Source: Marinibaculum pumilum
GTDB taxonomy: Bacteria; Pseudomonadota; Alphaproteobacteria; Ferrovibrionales; Ferrovibrionaceae
DNA length: 64,000 nt
Direction: 5' to 3'
Assembly (NCBI RefSeq): GCF_042646425.1
Contig: NZ_JBHRTR010000028.1
Span: 186,001 to 250,000, forward strand
Positions within the stretch are counted from its first letter, which is position 1; every line of letters starts with the position of its first letter. Shown here piece by piece: positions 22,035 through 31,778 of this stretch. Made by a program: the position numbers and the translations under genes. The notes beneath the pieces were generated by a model. That model saw nothing but the letters and a program-made list of their open reading frames with translations, searched no databases and was not told the origin of the DNA.

Positions 22035-22919
22035 ATGTCGAGCCTGAAGGAACTCCGCAACCGCATCACCAGCGTCAAGTCCACGCAGAAGATCACGCAG
22101 GCCATGAAGATGGTGGCCGCGTCGAAGCTGCGGCGGGCGCAGGAGATGGCAGAGGCCGCCCGGCCCTATGCGGAGCGGATGGAGAAGATGCTGGCCAACC
22201 TGGCGGCCGGGCAGAAGGGGATGGAGAATGCGCCCCGCCTGCTGATCGGCACCGGGGAGGACCAGGTACACCTGCTGGTGGTCGCGACCGCGGAGCGCGG
22301 CCTGTGCGGCGCCTTCAATTCCTCCATCGCCCGCAAAGCGCGCGAGGATGCGCTGCGCCTGATCCAGCAGGGCAAGACGGTCAAGATCCTCTGCGTGGGC
22401 CGCAAGGGGCGCGACATCCTGAAGCGCACGCTGGGCGACAAGATCGTCGACCTGGTGGATCTGAGCCACGTGAAGCGGCTGCAATTCTCCGATGCCGAGC
22501 CGATCGCCAAGGATCTGGTGGCGCGGTTCGAGGCGGGCGAGTTCGACGTCGCGACCCTGTACTACGCGACCTTCAAGTCGGTGATCTCGCAGATCCCGAC
22601 GGCGCAGCAGCTGATCCCCGCGCTGGTGCCGGAAGAGGACGAGGTCGAGACCGACGAGACCGGCGCCGTCTACGAGTACGAGCCCGAGGAAGGCGAGATC
22701 CTGGACCGGCTGCTGCCGCGCAACCTGGCGATCCAGGTCTACCGCGCGCTGCTGGAGAACGCCGCCTCCGAGCAGGGCGCGCGGATGTCGGCCATGGACA
22801 ATGCGACCCGCAATGCGGGCGACATGATCGACCGCCTGACCCTGAGCTACAACCGGACCCGTCAGGCGGTCATCACCAAGGAACTGATCGAGATCATCTC
22901 CGGCGCCGAGGCGCTGTAG
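22035..22919 (+). CDS. atpG: ATP synthase F1 gamma subunit
   Basis: 294 residues. It begins MSSLKELRNRITSVKSTQKITQAMKMVAASK-like, the conserved N-terminal rotor helix, and ends with the C-terminal helix NRTRQAVITKELIEIISGAEAL. It is the central rotor shaft. GGGAGCGACCGC precedes the ATG. atpD follows 46 bases later. Confidence 0.97.
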   Translation: MSSLKELRNRITSVKSTQKITQAMKMVAASKLRRAQEMAEAARPYAERMEKMLANLAAGQKGMENAPRLLIGTGEDQVHLLVVATAERGLCGAFNSSIARKAREDALRLIQQGKTVKILCVGRKGRDILKRTLGDKIVDLVDLSHVKRLQFSDAEPIAKDLVARFEAGEFDVATLYYATFKSVISQIPTAQQLIPALVPEEDEVETDETGAVYEYEPEEGEILDRLLPRNLAIQVYRALLENAASEQGARMSAMDNATRNAGDMIDRLTLSYNRTRQAVITKELIEIISGAEAL

Positions 22920-22965
22920 CGGCGGCCCAGGCGCGCCGGACTTTATTGGATTGGGAGCAGGGAAG

Positions 22966-24387
<1,422 letters not shown>

Positions 24388-24418
24388 AGGCGGCCGGCTG
24401 CCCGGCGGAGGGCGAGCG

Positions 24419-24697
24419 ATGCGCGAGCAGGATTCGGACGGGCCGTTTTACGTCGTCGGCGGGATCTACAAGAACACCAAGTTCACCAAGCTCGCCCCCG
24501 GCGAGGAACTGCAGGTGTTCGGTCCCTTCGACACCCACGGGAAGGCGGACGATGTCTGGCGCGACAAGTCCTTCGCCATGGTCGACAACGCCATGGCGCG
24601 CTTCACCGTCCGCTCGCAGCATGAGCTCGAGGAGATCGAGCACAAGATCCTGAAGCAGAAGAAGAAGGACCAGAAGAAGGCGCAGGGCAAGGATTGA
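24419..24697 (+). CDS. DUF4170 family small protein inside the atp operon
   Basis: 92 residues. The YVVGGIYKNTKFTKLAPGEELQVFGPF start and the AMVDNAMARF segment fit the DUF4170 family of alphaproteobacteria. The C-terminus is lysine-rich (KKKDQKKAQGK). It lies 31 bases after atpD and 69 before atpC on the same strand, so it is likely co-transcribed with the ATP synthase. Its function is not known; a link to ATP synthase is only suggested by position. Confidence 0.8.
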   Translation: MREQDSDGPFYVVGGIYKNTKFTKLAPGEELQVFGPFDTHGKADDVWRDKSFAMVDNAMARFTVRSQHELEEIEHKILKQKKKDQKKAQGKD

Positions 24698-24766
24698 CCG
24701 CGCCGCTGGCTGCCGGGCCCGTCGCCCGGTCTCCTGCGCTAGGGATATTTGGGGAACCGACCGAGC

Positions 24767-25039
24767 ATGGCTGAGAAATTCGCATACGAGATCGTCGCGC
24801 CGGACCGCCTGCTGAAGGAGGACCAGGCCGAAACGGTCCTGCTGCCCGGCGACGAGGGCGATTTCGCCGTGATGGCGGAACACGCCCCCTTCATGACCAC
24901 GCTCCGCCCCGGCACCATCGAGATCTATGACGGCGACAAGGTCGTCGAGAGCTTCGAGGTCGGCGGCGGCTTCGCCGAGGTCGCCAACAACCGCCTGATC
25001 GTGCTCACCGAGGAGCGCGGCGAGGCAGAGGCCGAATAG
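24767..25039 (+). CDS. atpC: ATP synthase F1 epsilon subunit, short form lacking the C-terminal helical domain
   Basis: 90 residues from the ATG at 24767 (GGGGAACCGACCGAGC upstream). It contains the N-terminal beta-sandwich: IVAPDRLL, LPGDEGDFAVMAEHAP and VGGGFAEVANNRLIVL. The usual protein is about 130-140 residues. Here the C-terminal two-helix domain, which inhibits ATP hydrolysis in many bacteria, is absent, and the ORF ends right after the sandwich. Some alphaproteobacteria use a separate zeta inhibitor instead; no such gene is in this window. Confidence 0.93.
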   Translation: MAEKFAYEIVAPDRLLKEDQAETVLLPGDEGDFAVMAEHAPFMTTLRPGTIEIYDGDKVVESFEVGGGFAEVANNRLIVLTEERGEAEAE

Positions 25040-25072
25040 GCCCGCCTCCCTCCGGCGACATCTTCCACCAGC

Positions 25073-25110
25073 GTCCGCCCGCCGCCCCTGCTGATCGCGG
25101 GACGGCGGAC
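25073..25110 (+). terminator. Possible terminator hairpin after the atp operon
   Basis: GTCCGCC at 25073-25079 pairs with GGCGGAC at 25104-25110, with further GC pairing inside. It lies 34 bases after atpC. There is no T-run, so intrinsic termination is uncertain. Confidence 0.35.
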
Positions 25111-25222
25111 GAGGCCTACCTTTGCGCCGCTCCCGGCGTCGACGACACGGATTGCGGGGCGGACGGGGATTCTTTGGGATCGTTGGTTGACGGTTCCGGT
25201 CGACTGCCCCATCTGCTTCGGC

Positions 25223-25251
25223 TGTCAAAAATTGTGAACAGTTCGTATATT
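25223..25251 (+). promoter_or_regulatory. Possible promoter for the diiron protein gene
   Basis: TGTCAA at 25223-25228 and TATATT at 25246-25251 are spaced exactly 17 bases in a locally AT-rich stretch that stands out in GC-rich DNA. The -10 is good and the -35 is weak. It lies about 100 bases before the ATG at 25351. Confidence 0.4.
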
Positions 25252-25350
25252 TTGGGGAGCGGTTCGCCAGGGGGGTGGGCCGCCTGCGCGACGATGCCGG
25301 CACCGGCATCCGCGTTCCCTGGAATCTGACCGAGGTTTGGATGGCACGCC

Positions 25351-26208
25351 ATGGCGCGACATTGGACGCTCGATGACATTCCCTGGGACCGCTTCGAACC
25401 TGCGAAGGTGGATCCCGAAGTCCTGAGGGCGGTCAAGGCCGCCTGTCTGGTGGAATACAACGCCGCCGACTATGTGCGGTACCTGCATAACGTGTTCGCC
25501 GACGATGCCGAGTTCCGGGAGGCCGCGTCCTCCTGGGGCGTGGAAGAGGTGCAGCACGGCAAGGCCCTGGCCAGATGGGTCGGCCTGGCGGATCCGGAAT
25601 TCGATTTCGACGATGCGCTGAAACGATTCCGCGAGGGCTACAGCCTGCCGATGGATGCCAGCGAATCGGTCCGCGGCAGCCGCGCGGGCGAGCTGATCGC
25701 CCGCTGTGTCGTGGAGGTCGGCACGTCCAGCTTCTACAGCGCGATCCGCGACGCCGCCGATGAGCCGGTGCTGAAGGTGATCTGCGCCAAGATCGCCGGC
25801 GACGAGTTCCGTCATTTCAAGCTGTTCCTCGACCATTTCCGCCGCTACCAGCCGATGGAGCGCCTGCCGCTGGTGCGCCGCCTCTATGTCGCGATGACCC
25901 GCATCAACGAGGCGAGCGACGACGAACTGGCGATGGCCTATTACTGCGGCAACGGCCTGACCGAGCCCTACGACCGCAAGCGGCATGCCGCCGCCTATGG
26001 CGCCCGGGCCAGCCGGCTCTACCGGTTCGGCCATATCCAGCGCGCCACCGGCATGGTGCTGAAGGCCTGCGACCTGAAGGCGCAGGGCCGGCTCAGCAAA
26101 TATGCCGCCCGGGCCACCTGGCGCCTGATCCAGTGGCGCGGCCGCCAGATGGCCAAGCTGGCCGGCGCGCCGGCCGAGGATCCGCAGGACCTGGCGCGCG
26201 CGGCATAA
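25351..26208 (+). CDS. Ferritin-like diiron protein of unknown substrate
   Basis: 285 residues. The four-helix pattern of diiron proteins is visible: Glu in LVEYNAADYVRYL near 33, ExxH in EEVQHGKAL near 69, a second Glu near 117 (VVEVGTSSFY), and ExxH in GDEFRHFKLF near 153. The spacing suits ferritin-like, rubrerythrin or acyl-ACP desaturase-like enzymes. The C-terminal 100 residues are basic and helical. It stands alone between the atp operon and an EamA gene. The substrate cannot be told from sequence. Confidence 0.75.
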   Translation: MARHWTLDDIPWDRFEPAKVDPEVLRAVKAACLVEYNAADYVRYLHNVFADDAEFREAASSWGVEEVQHGKALARWVGLADPEFDFDDALKRFREGYSLPMDASESVRGSRAGELIARCVVEVGTSSFYSAIRDAADEPVLKVICAKIAGDEFRHFKLFLDHFRRYQPMERLPLVRRLYVAMTRINEASDDELAMAYYCGNGLTEPYDRKRHAAAYGARASRLYRFGHIQRATGMVLKACDLKAQGRLSKYAARATWRLIQWRGRQMAKLAGAPAEDPQDLARAA

Positions 26209-26300
26209 CCCATCGCCGGGCCGTCCCGGAGAACTCGCCCTCAAACAACGCCGAGGCTCGATCCGCCGGAACGGATCCCGGGGCTTCGCCCGGGATCCCG

Positions 26301-27293
26301 ATGTCCGACCGAGACCGCCAGACCGCGAACTTTGCCCGGTGGCCGGGCCCCGGATTGCGCCTGCCGGCGGTGCCGCGGCACCTGAGCCGCAGCCAGGGCG
26401 CCCTGTTCACCGCCGTCGGTGTGCTGGTCCTCAGCGTCGACGCGCTTCTGGTGCGGCTGGTCGACGCGCCGGCCCTGACCGTCACCGTCTGGCGCGGCCT
26501 GCTGATGGCCCTGCCCTACTGGGCGATCCTGGCGGTCCAGCGGCGGTCGCTGCTGCCGCGCGACCTGCTGCGCCCGGACGGGCCCACGATCCTTGCCGCC
26601 CTGCTGTTCGCGGCCAGCACCCTGTGCTTCGTCGGTGCGGTGAAGCACGCGCCGGTCGCCAATGTGCTGCTGATCCTGGCGATCATCCCGCTGACCAGCG
26701 CCATCCTCTCCTGGCTGTTCCTGGGGGAGCGGGTCTCGCCTGTGACCTGGGTGTCGATGGCGCTGGCGATCCTGGGCCTGGGCCTGGTGGCCGCCGACGG
26801 CATCGCGCTGGACGGCGGCGCCGACCCGTTCAGCACCGAAATCGCTGCCCAGAGCGGTCTCCTGGGGCATCTGCTGGCGCTTGGCGTGACCGTGGTGATC
26901 GGCGGCTACCTGACCGTGCTGCGGTCGGGCAGGGTCAGCAACCCGCTGCCGGTGCTCAGCCTGGCGGGCCTGGCCAGCGCCGCGGCGGCGGCGCCTTTCG
27001 CGGGTGCGCTGGTCCTGCCGTCCGCCAGCCTGCCCTATATCCTGCTGCTGGGGCTGGTCGTCCTGCCGCTCGCCTTCGGCCTGATCTCCCTCGGTCCGCG
27101 GGGCCTGCCGGCGGCGGAGGTCGGGCTGATCATGCTGCTGGAGGCGGTGTTCGGCGGCGCCTGGGCTTGGCTGGCGCTGGACGAGGTGCCGGGACCGGGC
27201 GCCCTGGCCGGCGGCGCCATCGTGATCGCCACCCTGGTCGGCCGCGCGCTGCTGATGCGCCACCAGGAACGGCGCGCAGCCCGGACCCGTTGA
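26301..27293 (+). CDS. EamA-family (DMT superfamily) transporter
   Basis: 330 residues from the ATG at 26301, with about ten hydrophobic segments in two EamA repeats. The first repeat ends with the conserved VKHAPVANVLLILAIIPLTSAILSW-like stretch and the LFLGERVS loop. The second ends with LMLLEAVFGGAWAWLALDE-like sequence. It is an inner-membrane drug/metabolite exporter or importer; the substrate is unknown. Confidence 0.88.
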   Translation: MSDRDRQTANFARWPGPGLRLPAVPRHLSRSQGALFTAVGVLVLSVDALLVRLVDAPALTVTVWRGLLMALPYWAILAVQRRSLLPRDLLRPDGPTILAALLFAASTLCFVGAVKHAPVANVLLILAIIPLTSAILSWLFLGERVSPVTWVSMALAILGLGLVAADGIALDGGADPFSTEIAAQSGLLGHLLALGVTVVIGGYLTVLRSGRVSNPLPVLSLAGLASAAAAAPFAGALVLPSASLPYILLLGLVVLPLAFGLISLGPRGLPAAEVGLIMLLEAVFGGAWAWLALDEVPGPGALAGGAIVIATLVGRALLMRHQERRAARTR

Positions 27294-27338
27294 ACCGGAC
27301 CTGCTGAACCTCGCCGGATCGCGATCAGTCGGCCGTGG

Positions 27339-28619
27339 TCAGGCCGCCGTCCGGTCTGCCAGGGCGGCGGCCGCCGCCAGTTCGTTCTCGCGGTACAGGC
27401 GTTCCGCCGTCTCGCCCTCCATCTCCAGGTCGGGGTCGAGGCCATCGCCCATGCGCAGCAGCTGCAGCGCGAACCAGGGCATGCCGGCGCGCTTCGGCTG
27501 GATGGCGTTCTCATAAAGCGGCACGCCGTCCGCCTGGCAGGACAACAACCGCTTCGCCAGGTCGGGCTCCGCGCAGAGCGGCCGGCCCAGGCCGATCACG
27601 TCGGCCGCGCCGCTGGCCAGCGCCGCTGCCATGCCGGCGGCGGTGCGGAAGCCGCCGGTGACCATCAGGGGCGTTGTCGCGACCGGTGCGATGGAGGCGG
27701 CATAGTCCAGGAAATAGGCCTCCCGTGCCGCCGTGGAGGCGGCGACCGACGCGACGGCGTTCTCCGCCTGTCCTTCCGCGTCCAGCACCCGCACGCCCAT
27801 CATCGACGGCTGCTCGTAATTGCCGCCGGAAATCTCCAGCAGGTCGACGCCGGCACTGTTCAGCCAGCCCACCACCTGCAGGCATTCCGCATGGCTGAAG
27901 CCGCCCTTCTGGAAATCGGCGGAATTCAGCTTCACCGAGACCGGGAAGTCGGCCCCGACCCTGCGCCGCACCGCGGCGACGGTCTCCAGCAGCAGCCGTG
28001 CCCGGTTCTCCAGCGGCCCGCCCCATTCGTCCTCTCGCCGGTTGGCCAGCGGCGACAGGAACTCGCTGAGCAGATAGCCATGGGCGGCGTGGATCTGCAC
28101 CCCGGTGAAGCCGGTCTCCCGCGCGATGCCGGCCATGAAGGCGAAGCGGTCGACGATATCGGCGATCTCCGCCGCCTCCAGCGCCCGCGGTGCGCCATAG
28201 CCGCCCTTCAGCTTCAGCGGCACGGCCGACGGACCGACCGGGGTGGGGTTCAGATGTTCCGGCGTCTGCCGGCCGGCATGGTTGATCTGCATCCAAAGAT
28301 GGTTGCCGGCAGAGGTCCCTGCCCGTGCATATGCCTCCAGGCCAGCCGACGGGACCGCGCCGTCCTCGATCACCACATTGCCCGGCCGCTCCAGGTAGCG
28401 GCGGTCGACCAGGACATTGCCGGTGACCAGCAGGGCGCAGCCGCCGGCGGACCAGCGGCGGTAGAGCCGTTCGTGCCGCACCGTCGGTGCATTGCGCGAA
28501 TCGGCCAGCCCCTCGGTCAGCGGCGCCTTGGCGAGGCGGTTCGCCAGGCGCACCCCGCAGGGCAGGTCGAGCGGCGCGGCAAGGTCTGTGGTCGCGCCCC
28601 GGTCGTCAGGTCCGGTCAT
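27339..28619 (-). CDS. Old yellow enzyme family NADH:flavin oxidoreductase
   Basis: 426 residues from the ATG at 28619. It is an FMN-dependent TIM barrel. Visible motifs are QINHAGRQ near residue 128, the active-site GVQIHAAHGYLLSEFLSP near 183, NRREDEWGG, and the phosphate-binding VTGGFRT and VIGLGRPLCAEP segments. Such enzymes reduce activated C=C bonds or related substrates. It is followed by an alpha/beta hydrolase gene upstream on the same strand, 69 bases away. Confidence 0.92.
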   Translation of the reverse strand: MTGPDDRGATTDLAAPLDLPCGVRLANRLAKAPLTEGLADSRNAPTVRHERLYRRWSAGGCALLVTGNVLVDRRYLERPGNVVIEDGAVPSAGLEAYARAGTSAGNHLWMQINHAGRQTPEHLNPTPVGPSAVPLKLKGGYGAPRALEAAEIADIVDRFAFMAGIARETGFTGVQIHAAHGYLLSEFLSPLANRREDEWGGPLENRARLLLETVAAVRRRVGADFPVSVKLNSADFQKGGFSHAECLQVVGWLNSAGVDLLEISGGNYEQPSMMGVRVLDAEGQAENAVASVAASTAAREAYFLDYAASIAPVATTPLMVTGGFRTAAGMAAALASGAADVIGLGRPLCAEPDLAKRLLSCQADGVPLYENAIQPKRAGMPWFALQLLRMGDGLDPDLEMEGETAERLYRENELAAAAALADRTAA

Positions 28620-28688
28620 GGCGTTCGGCTCCCCTCTCTCATCGTTGCGGCAGCGGAGCATGCGGCCGCGCCCGGGTCCAGCGCTGGA

Positions 28689-29447
28689 TCAGGCAGTGAC
28701 CCGCAGGTCCAGGGCATCCAGCCAGTCCAGGCAGTCGCGGAACACGGCGTCCTGCGCCGGCTCGCCGAAGATGAAATGACCCAGCCCGTCATATTCCCGG
28801 CACAGGGCCAGGTCGCCATAGCGGGCGGCGCTGGCCCGCACAGTGGCGGCGGAGATCACCCGGTCCTCGGCCCCGGCGACGAACATAAGCGGGCAATCGA
28901 CCCGGTGATGGGCGACCGCGCTGGCCATCGTCGGATCCCAGCCCCAGCAGTTGATCTCGAACAGCACCCGGCCCGATTCCGGTGTCAGCCGCGCCAGCGC
29001 GTCCGCCCGCTGCGCGCGCTCCATGAACTGCATCGAATAGTCGCGGGCGATCCGCCGCTCCGGCCGCAGGATCCGGTCCCAGAACGGGCCGAGGCGGGCC
29101 AGGGCCATCAGGTTCACATTCTCCTGCACCGAGGCATAGAACTGGCCCCAGGCCGGGGCCGGTGCCAGCAGGATCGCCGCGCGGGCCGCCCCGGCGGCGG
29201 CCACCTGCTGCGCCAGCAGCCCGCCCATGGAATGGCCGACCACCACCGGCGGCCCGTCGAGCCTGCCGATCGCGGCCAGGCAGTCCGCCAGATAGTCCCG
29301 CAGGCCGGCAGGCCGGCCGTCCGGCAGCGCCGGATGCAGGTCGATGGCATGCAGGTCCCAGCCGCGGCGCGTGGCGGCAAGCTGCAGGGGCTCGAAGCAC
29401 CAGGCACCGGAGAAGGCGCCGTGGATGGCGAACAGGGTATGGCTCAT
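28689..29447 (-). CDS. Alpha/beta hydrolase
   Basis: 252 residues. The N-terminal oxyanion motif is FAIHGAF, the nucleophile elbow is GHSMGG near residue 74, the acid lies in GAEDRV near 203, and the histidine in GLGHFIFG near 230. It belongs to the large lipase/esterase-like group. It is probably co-transcribed with the old yellow enzyme gene. No substrate is evident. Confidence 0.88.
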   Translation of the reverse strand: MSHTLFAIHGAFSGAWCFEPLQLAATRRGWDLHAIDLHPALPDGRPAGLRDYLADCLAAIGRLDGPPVVVGHSMGGLLAQQVAAAGAARAAILLAPAPAWGQFYASVQENVNLMALARLGPFWDRILRPERRIARDYSMQFMERAQRADALARLTPESGRVLFEINCWGWDPTMASAVAHHRVDCPLMFVAGAEDRVISAATVRASAARYGDLALCREYDGLGHFIFGEPAQDAVFRDCLDWLDALDLRVTA

Positions 29448-29522
29448 GCGGGGGACAGACTTGGACAGTGGCAGCGGGGCGGTGAAGGGGGCGCGGGAGG
29501 GGAGGGTGGTGCCGGCGGGCGG

Positions 29523-30023
29523 TCAGCCGCGGGCGGCGGTGAGAAGGGGACGGAACTCGGCGACGATCTGGCGGTAGATGTCGCGCTTGAAGGGGACGAT
29601 CAGGTCGGGCAGCGCGTCCATCGGGACCCATTTCCAGGCCTCGAATTCCGGATCCGCCGTCTGCAGGTTGATCTCGCTGTCCTGGCCTTCGAAGCGCGCC
29701 GCGAACCAGAGCTGGCGCTGGCCGCGATAGCGGCCCTTCCAGACCTTGCCGACCAGATGCGCCGGCAGGTCGTAGGTCAGCCATTCCTGGGTGCGGGCCA
29801 TGATCCGGCAGTTGCGGGTGCCGACCTCTTCCTCCAGCTCCCGCAGGGCCGCGTCCTCCGGCGCCTCGCCGGGGTCGATGCCGCCCTGCGGCATCTGCCA
29901 GGCCTCCACCATGGTGTCGATGCGGCGCCCGACGAACACCTTGTCGTCGGCGGAAAGCAGGCAGATCCCGACACAGGGCCGGTAGGGCAGGGTGGCGGGG
30001 TCGGGCGAAGACGAGGCGGGCAT
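29523..30023 (-). CDS. rppH: RNA pyrophosphohydrolase
   Basis: 166 residues from the ATG at 30023, which gives the family start with PYRPCVGICLL. The Nudix box GGIDPGEAPEDAALRELEEEVG is complete near residues 52-73. RppH removes pyrophosphate from 5'-triphosphate mRNA and starts decay. In alphaproteobacteria it usually lies next to a divergent polysaccharide deacetylase and ctpA, as here. Confidence 0.93.
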   Translation of the reverse strand: MPASSSPDPATLPYRPCVGICLLSADDKVFVGRRIDTMVEAWQMPQGGIDPGEAPEDAALRELEEEVGTRNCRIMARTQEWLTYDLPAHLVGKVWKGRYRGQRQLWFAARFEGQDSEINLQTADPEFEAWKWVPMDALPDLIVPFKRDIYRQIVAEFRPLLTAARG

Positions 30024-30149
30024 CGGGCACTCTGTGACGGATGGAACATTGGCCGGCCGGCAGGCCATGAAGACGGTCTGCTGATCATGCCGGCCGCGCA
30101 ATGGCGGACAGGTGGATCGCGGGCCGGTCGGTCACCGGCTGGGGCGACC

Positions 30150-31574
30150 CTAGCCGGACTCCGGCGTGGCGATAAGGGCTGTCAGCGGGGCCAGCGAGAT
30201 TCCCTTCTCCTCCAGCGACAGCGCCCAGCCGGCCACCCGGTCGAGGCTGATCGGATAGGCCCGCGCGAAGCCGATCGCCTGCCCGTTCTGGCGGGCCAGG
30301 CTCTCCAGCCTGGCCAGGGCGTCGTCGATCCCGGCCGGCGTCAGGTCGGCATCGATCACCAGGTCCGCAGCGGCAAAGGGCACGGCGTCCCTGCGCGCGA
30401 TCTCCGCCGCCGTCACGGTCGATGCCGCGCTGCCGTCGAAGAACAGCAGGCCGCGCTCCTTCACCGCCGCCAGCAGCGGCTCGGCGGTCCGGGCGTCGGT
30501 GATGACCGGCGATTCGATGCCCGCCGACAGGCCGACATAGCCGCCCGCCCGTGCCAGGCTCCAGCGCAGGCGCGAGACCATCTCCGACGCGTTCTGCGTG
30601 GCCAGCAGGGCATGCGGGCCGGGGTCGCTGGCGGGATAGCCGAGCGGCTGCACCGGCACGGACAGCAGCACCTCATGCCCCTTGCTGCGGGCCTGCGTGA
30701 TCCAGTCCTGCAGGCTGGAGGCATAGGGCGACAGCGACAGGCTGACCTGCCCCGGCAGATCCTCGATCGCCCGGACGGTGCCGGAGGAGTCCAGCCCCAG
30801 GGCGCCGAAGACGATGGCGATCCGCGGCCGGCCCTCCTCGCCCGCGAAGGGGCGCGCATAGACCTGCCAGGGCTGTCGCCCCTCGGGACCGATGCGCGGC
30901 AGGATGCCGTCGACGCTGTCCTCCTGCAGGTCCGGGTCCGGGACGGCCGGCAGCGGCGCCTGGCTCTGCGCCAGCCGCAGCGGATCGACCGCCATCGGCG
31001 GTGCCGCAGCCCCCGGGACTGGCGGCGCCCCCGGGACTGGCGGTGCATCGTCCGGCAGCGTGCCGACGCCGGTGCCTGCCGTCATCTCCCCGCTGCCGGC
31101 ACTTCCCTTCGGCATCGGCGCCTCGGCGGGCGAATCGCCCGCCTCCGCCTGTTGGGGCTCCGCCGCGTCGGGCCCGGCATCGTCGCCCGGCATGGCCGTC
31201 GCGGTTTCGTCGGGAAGGGAGGAGGGCGGGGGCGGCACCTGAGCATCGCCGTCGCCGGCTGCCGCCATGTCGGCGCTTTCGCTCTCTCCGGCAGGTCCCT
31301 CGCCAGCTTCGGCGGTGTCGGCATGTTCGCTGCCCTGACCATCGCTGCCCTGGCCATTCCCGCCGATGGGTCCGGCCATGTACAGCCAGCCGGCGCCGCC
31401 GGCAAGGATCAGGATATAGGCCGCCCAGGCGAGGATCAGCAGCCAGGGGCGCCGCCGGCGGTCGCCGTCCTCGCCGCCGCCGCGTGTGCCGCCGCCCCGG
31501 GGCGCGCGGCCCCGACGTTCGCCGCGCAGGCGCAGCCGACGGCGTCCGCCGCCGGTCTCATCCTCGGCGGCGCC
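30150..31574 (-). CDS. Divergent polysaccharide deacetylase (YibQ/DUF610-like), start inside gap
   Basis: The frame runs from the stop at 30150 up into the N run at 31575. Reading N to C it gives a basic, Gly/Arg-rich cytoplasmic segment, one TM helix (LLILAWAAYILILAGGAGWLY, about 31383-31445), a long low-complexity Pro/Ala/Glu linker, and a C-terminal YibQ-like domain of about 220 residues. The usual metal-binding Asp-Asp pair (IAIIIDDLG in relatives) reads IAIVFGALGLD here. The usual NHMGS motif reads SAGIES. Both catalytic sites are therefore lost. The start codon must be in the gap. Confidence 0.85.
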   Translation of the reverse strand, partial: GAAEDETGGGRRRLRLRGERRGRAPRGGGTRGGGEDGDRRRRPWLLILAWAAYILILAGGAGWLYMAGPIGGNGQGSDGQGSEHADTAEAGEGPAGESESADMAAAGDGDAQVPPPPSSLPDETATAMPGDDAGPDAAEPQQAEAGDSPAEAPMPKGSAGSGEMTAGTGVGTLPDDAPPVPGAPPVPGAAAPPMAVDPLRLAQSQAPLPAVPDPDLQEDSVDGILPRIGPEGRQPWQVYARPFAGEEGRPRIAIVFGALGLDSSGTVRAIEDLPGQVSLSLSPYASSLQDWITQARSKGHEVLLSVPVQPLGYPASDPGPHALLATQNASEMVSRLRWSLARAGGYVGLSAGIESPVITDARTAEPLLAAVKERGLLFFDGSAASTVTAAEIARRDAVPFAAADLVIDADLTPAGIDDALARLESLARQNGQAIGFARAYPISLDRVAGWALSLEEKGISLAPLTALIATPESG

Positions 31575-31658
31575 NNNNNNNNNNNNNNNNNNNNNNNNNN
31601 NNNNNNNNNNNNNNNNNNNNNNNNNNNNNNNNNNNNNNNNNNNNNNNNNNNNNNNNNN
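31575..31658. other. Assembly gap (84 N) at the start of the deacetylase gene
   Basis: Hides the start codon and first residues of the gene read on the minus strand. A GAGCAGGA sequence (minus strand, about 31660-31668) just beyond the gap could be its ribosome-binding site. Confidence 0.9.
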
Positions 31659-31778
31659 GTCCTGCTCGAATAAAGTGGCCAGCGCGCCCTGCCTGTCTCA
31701 CCCGCTTCCGCCTGCTTCCGGAACTGCCGCCCGGCCGCATCGGGCGCGGCGGACGGCAGTTCCGGCAGGTCAGTCAGT

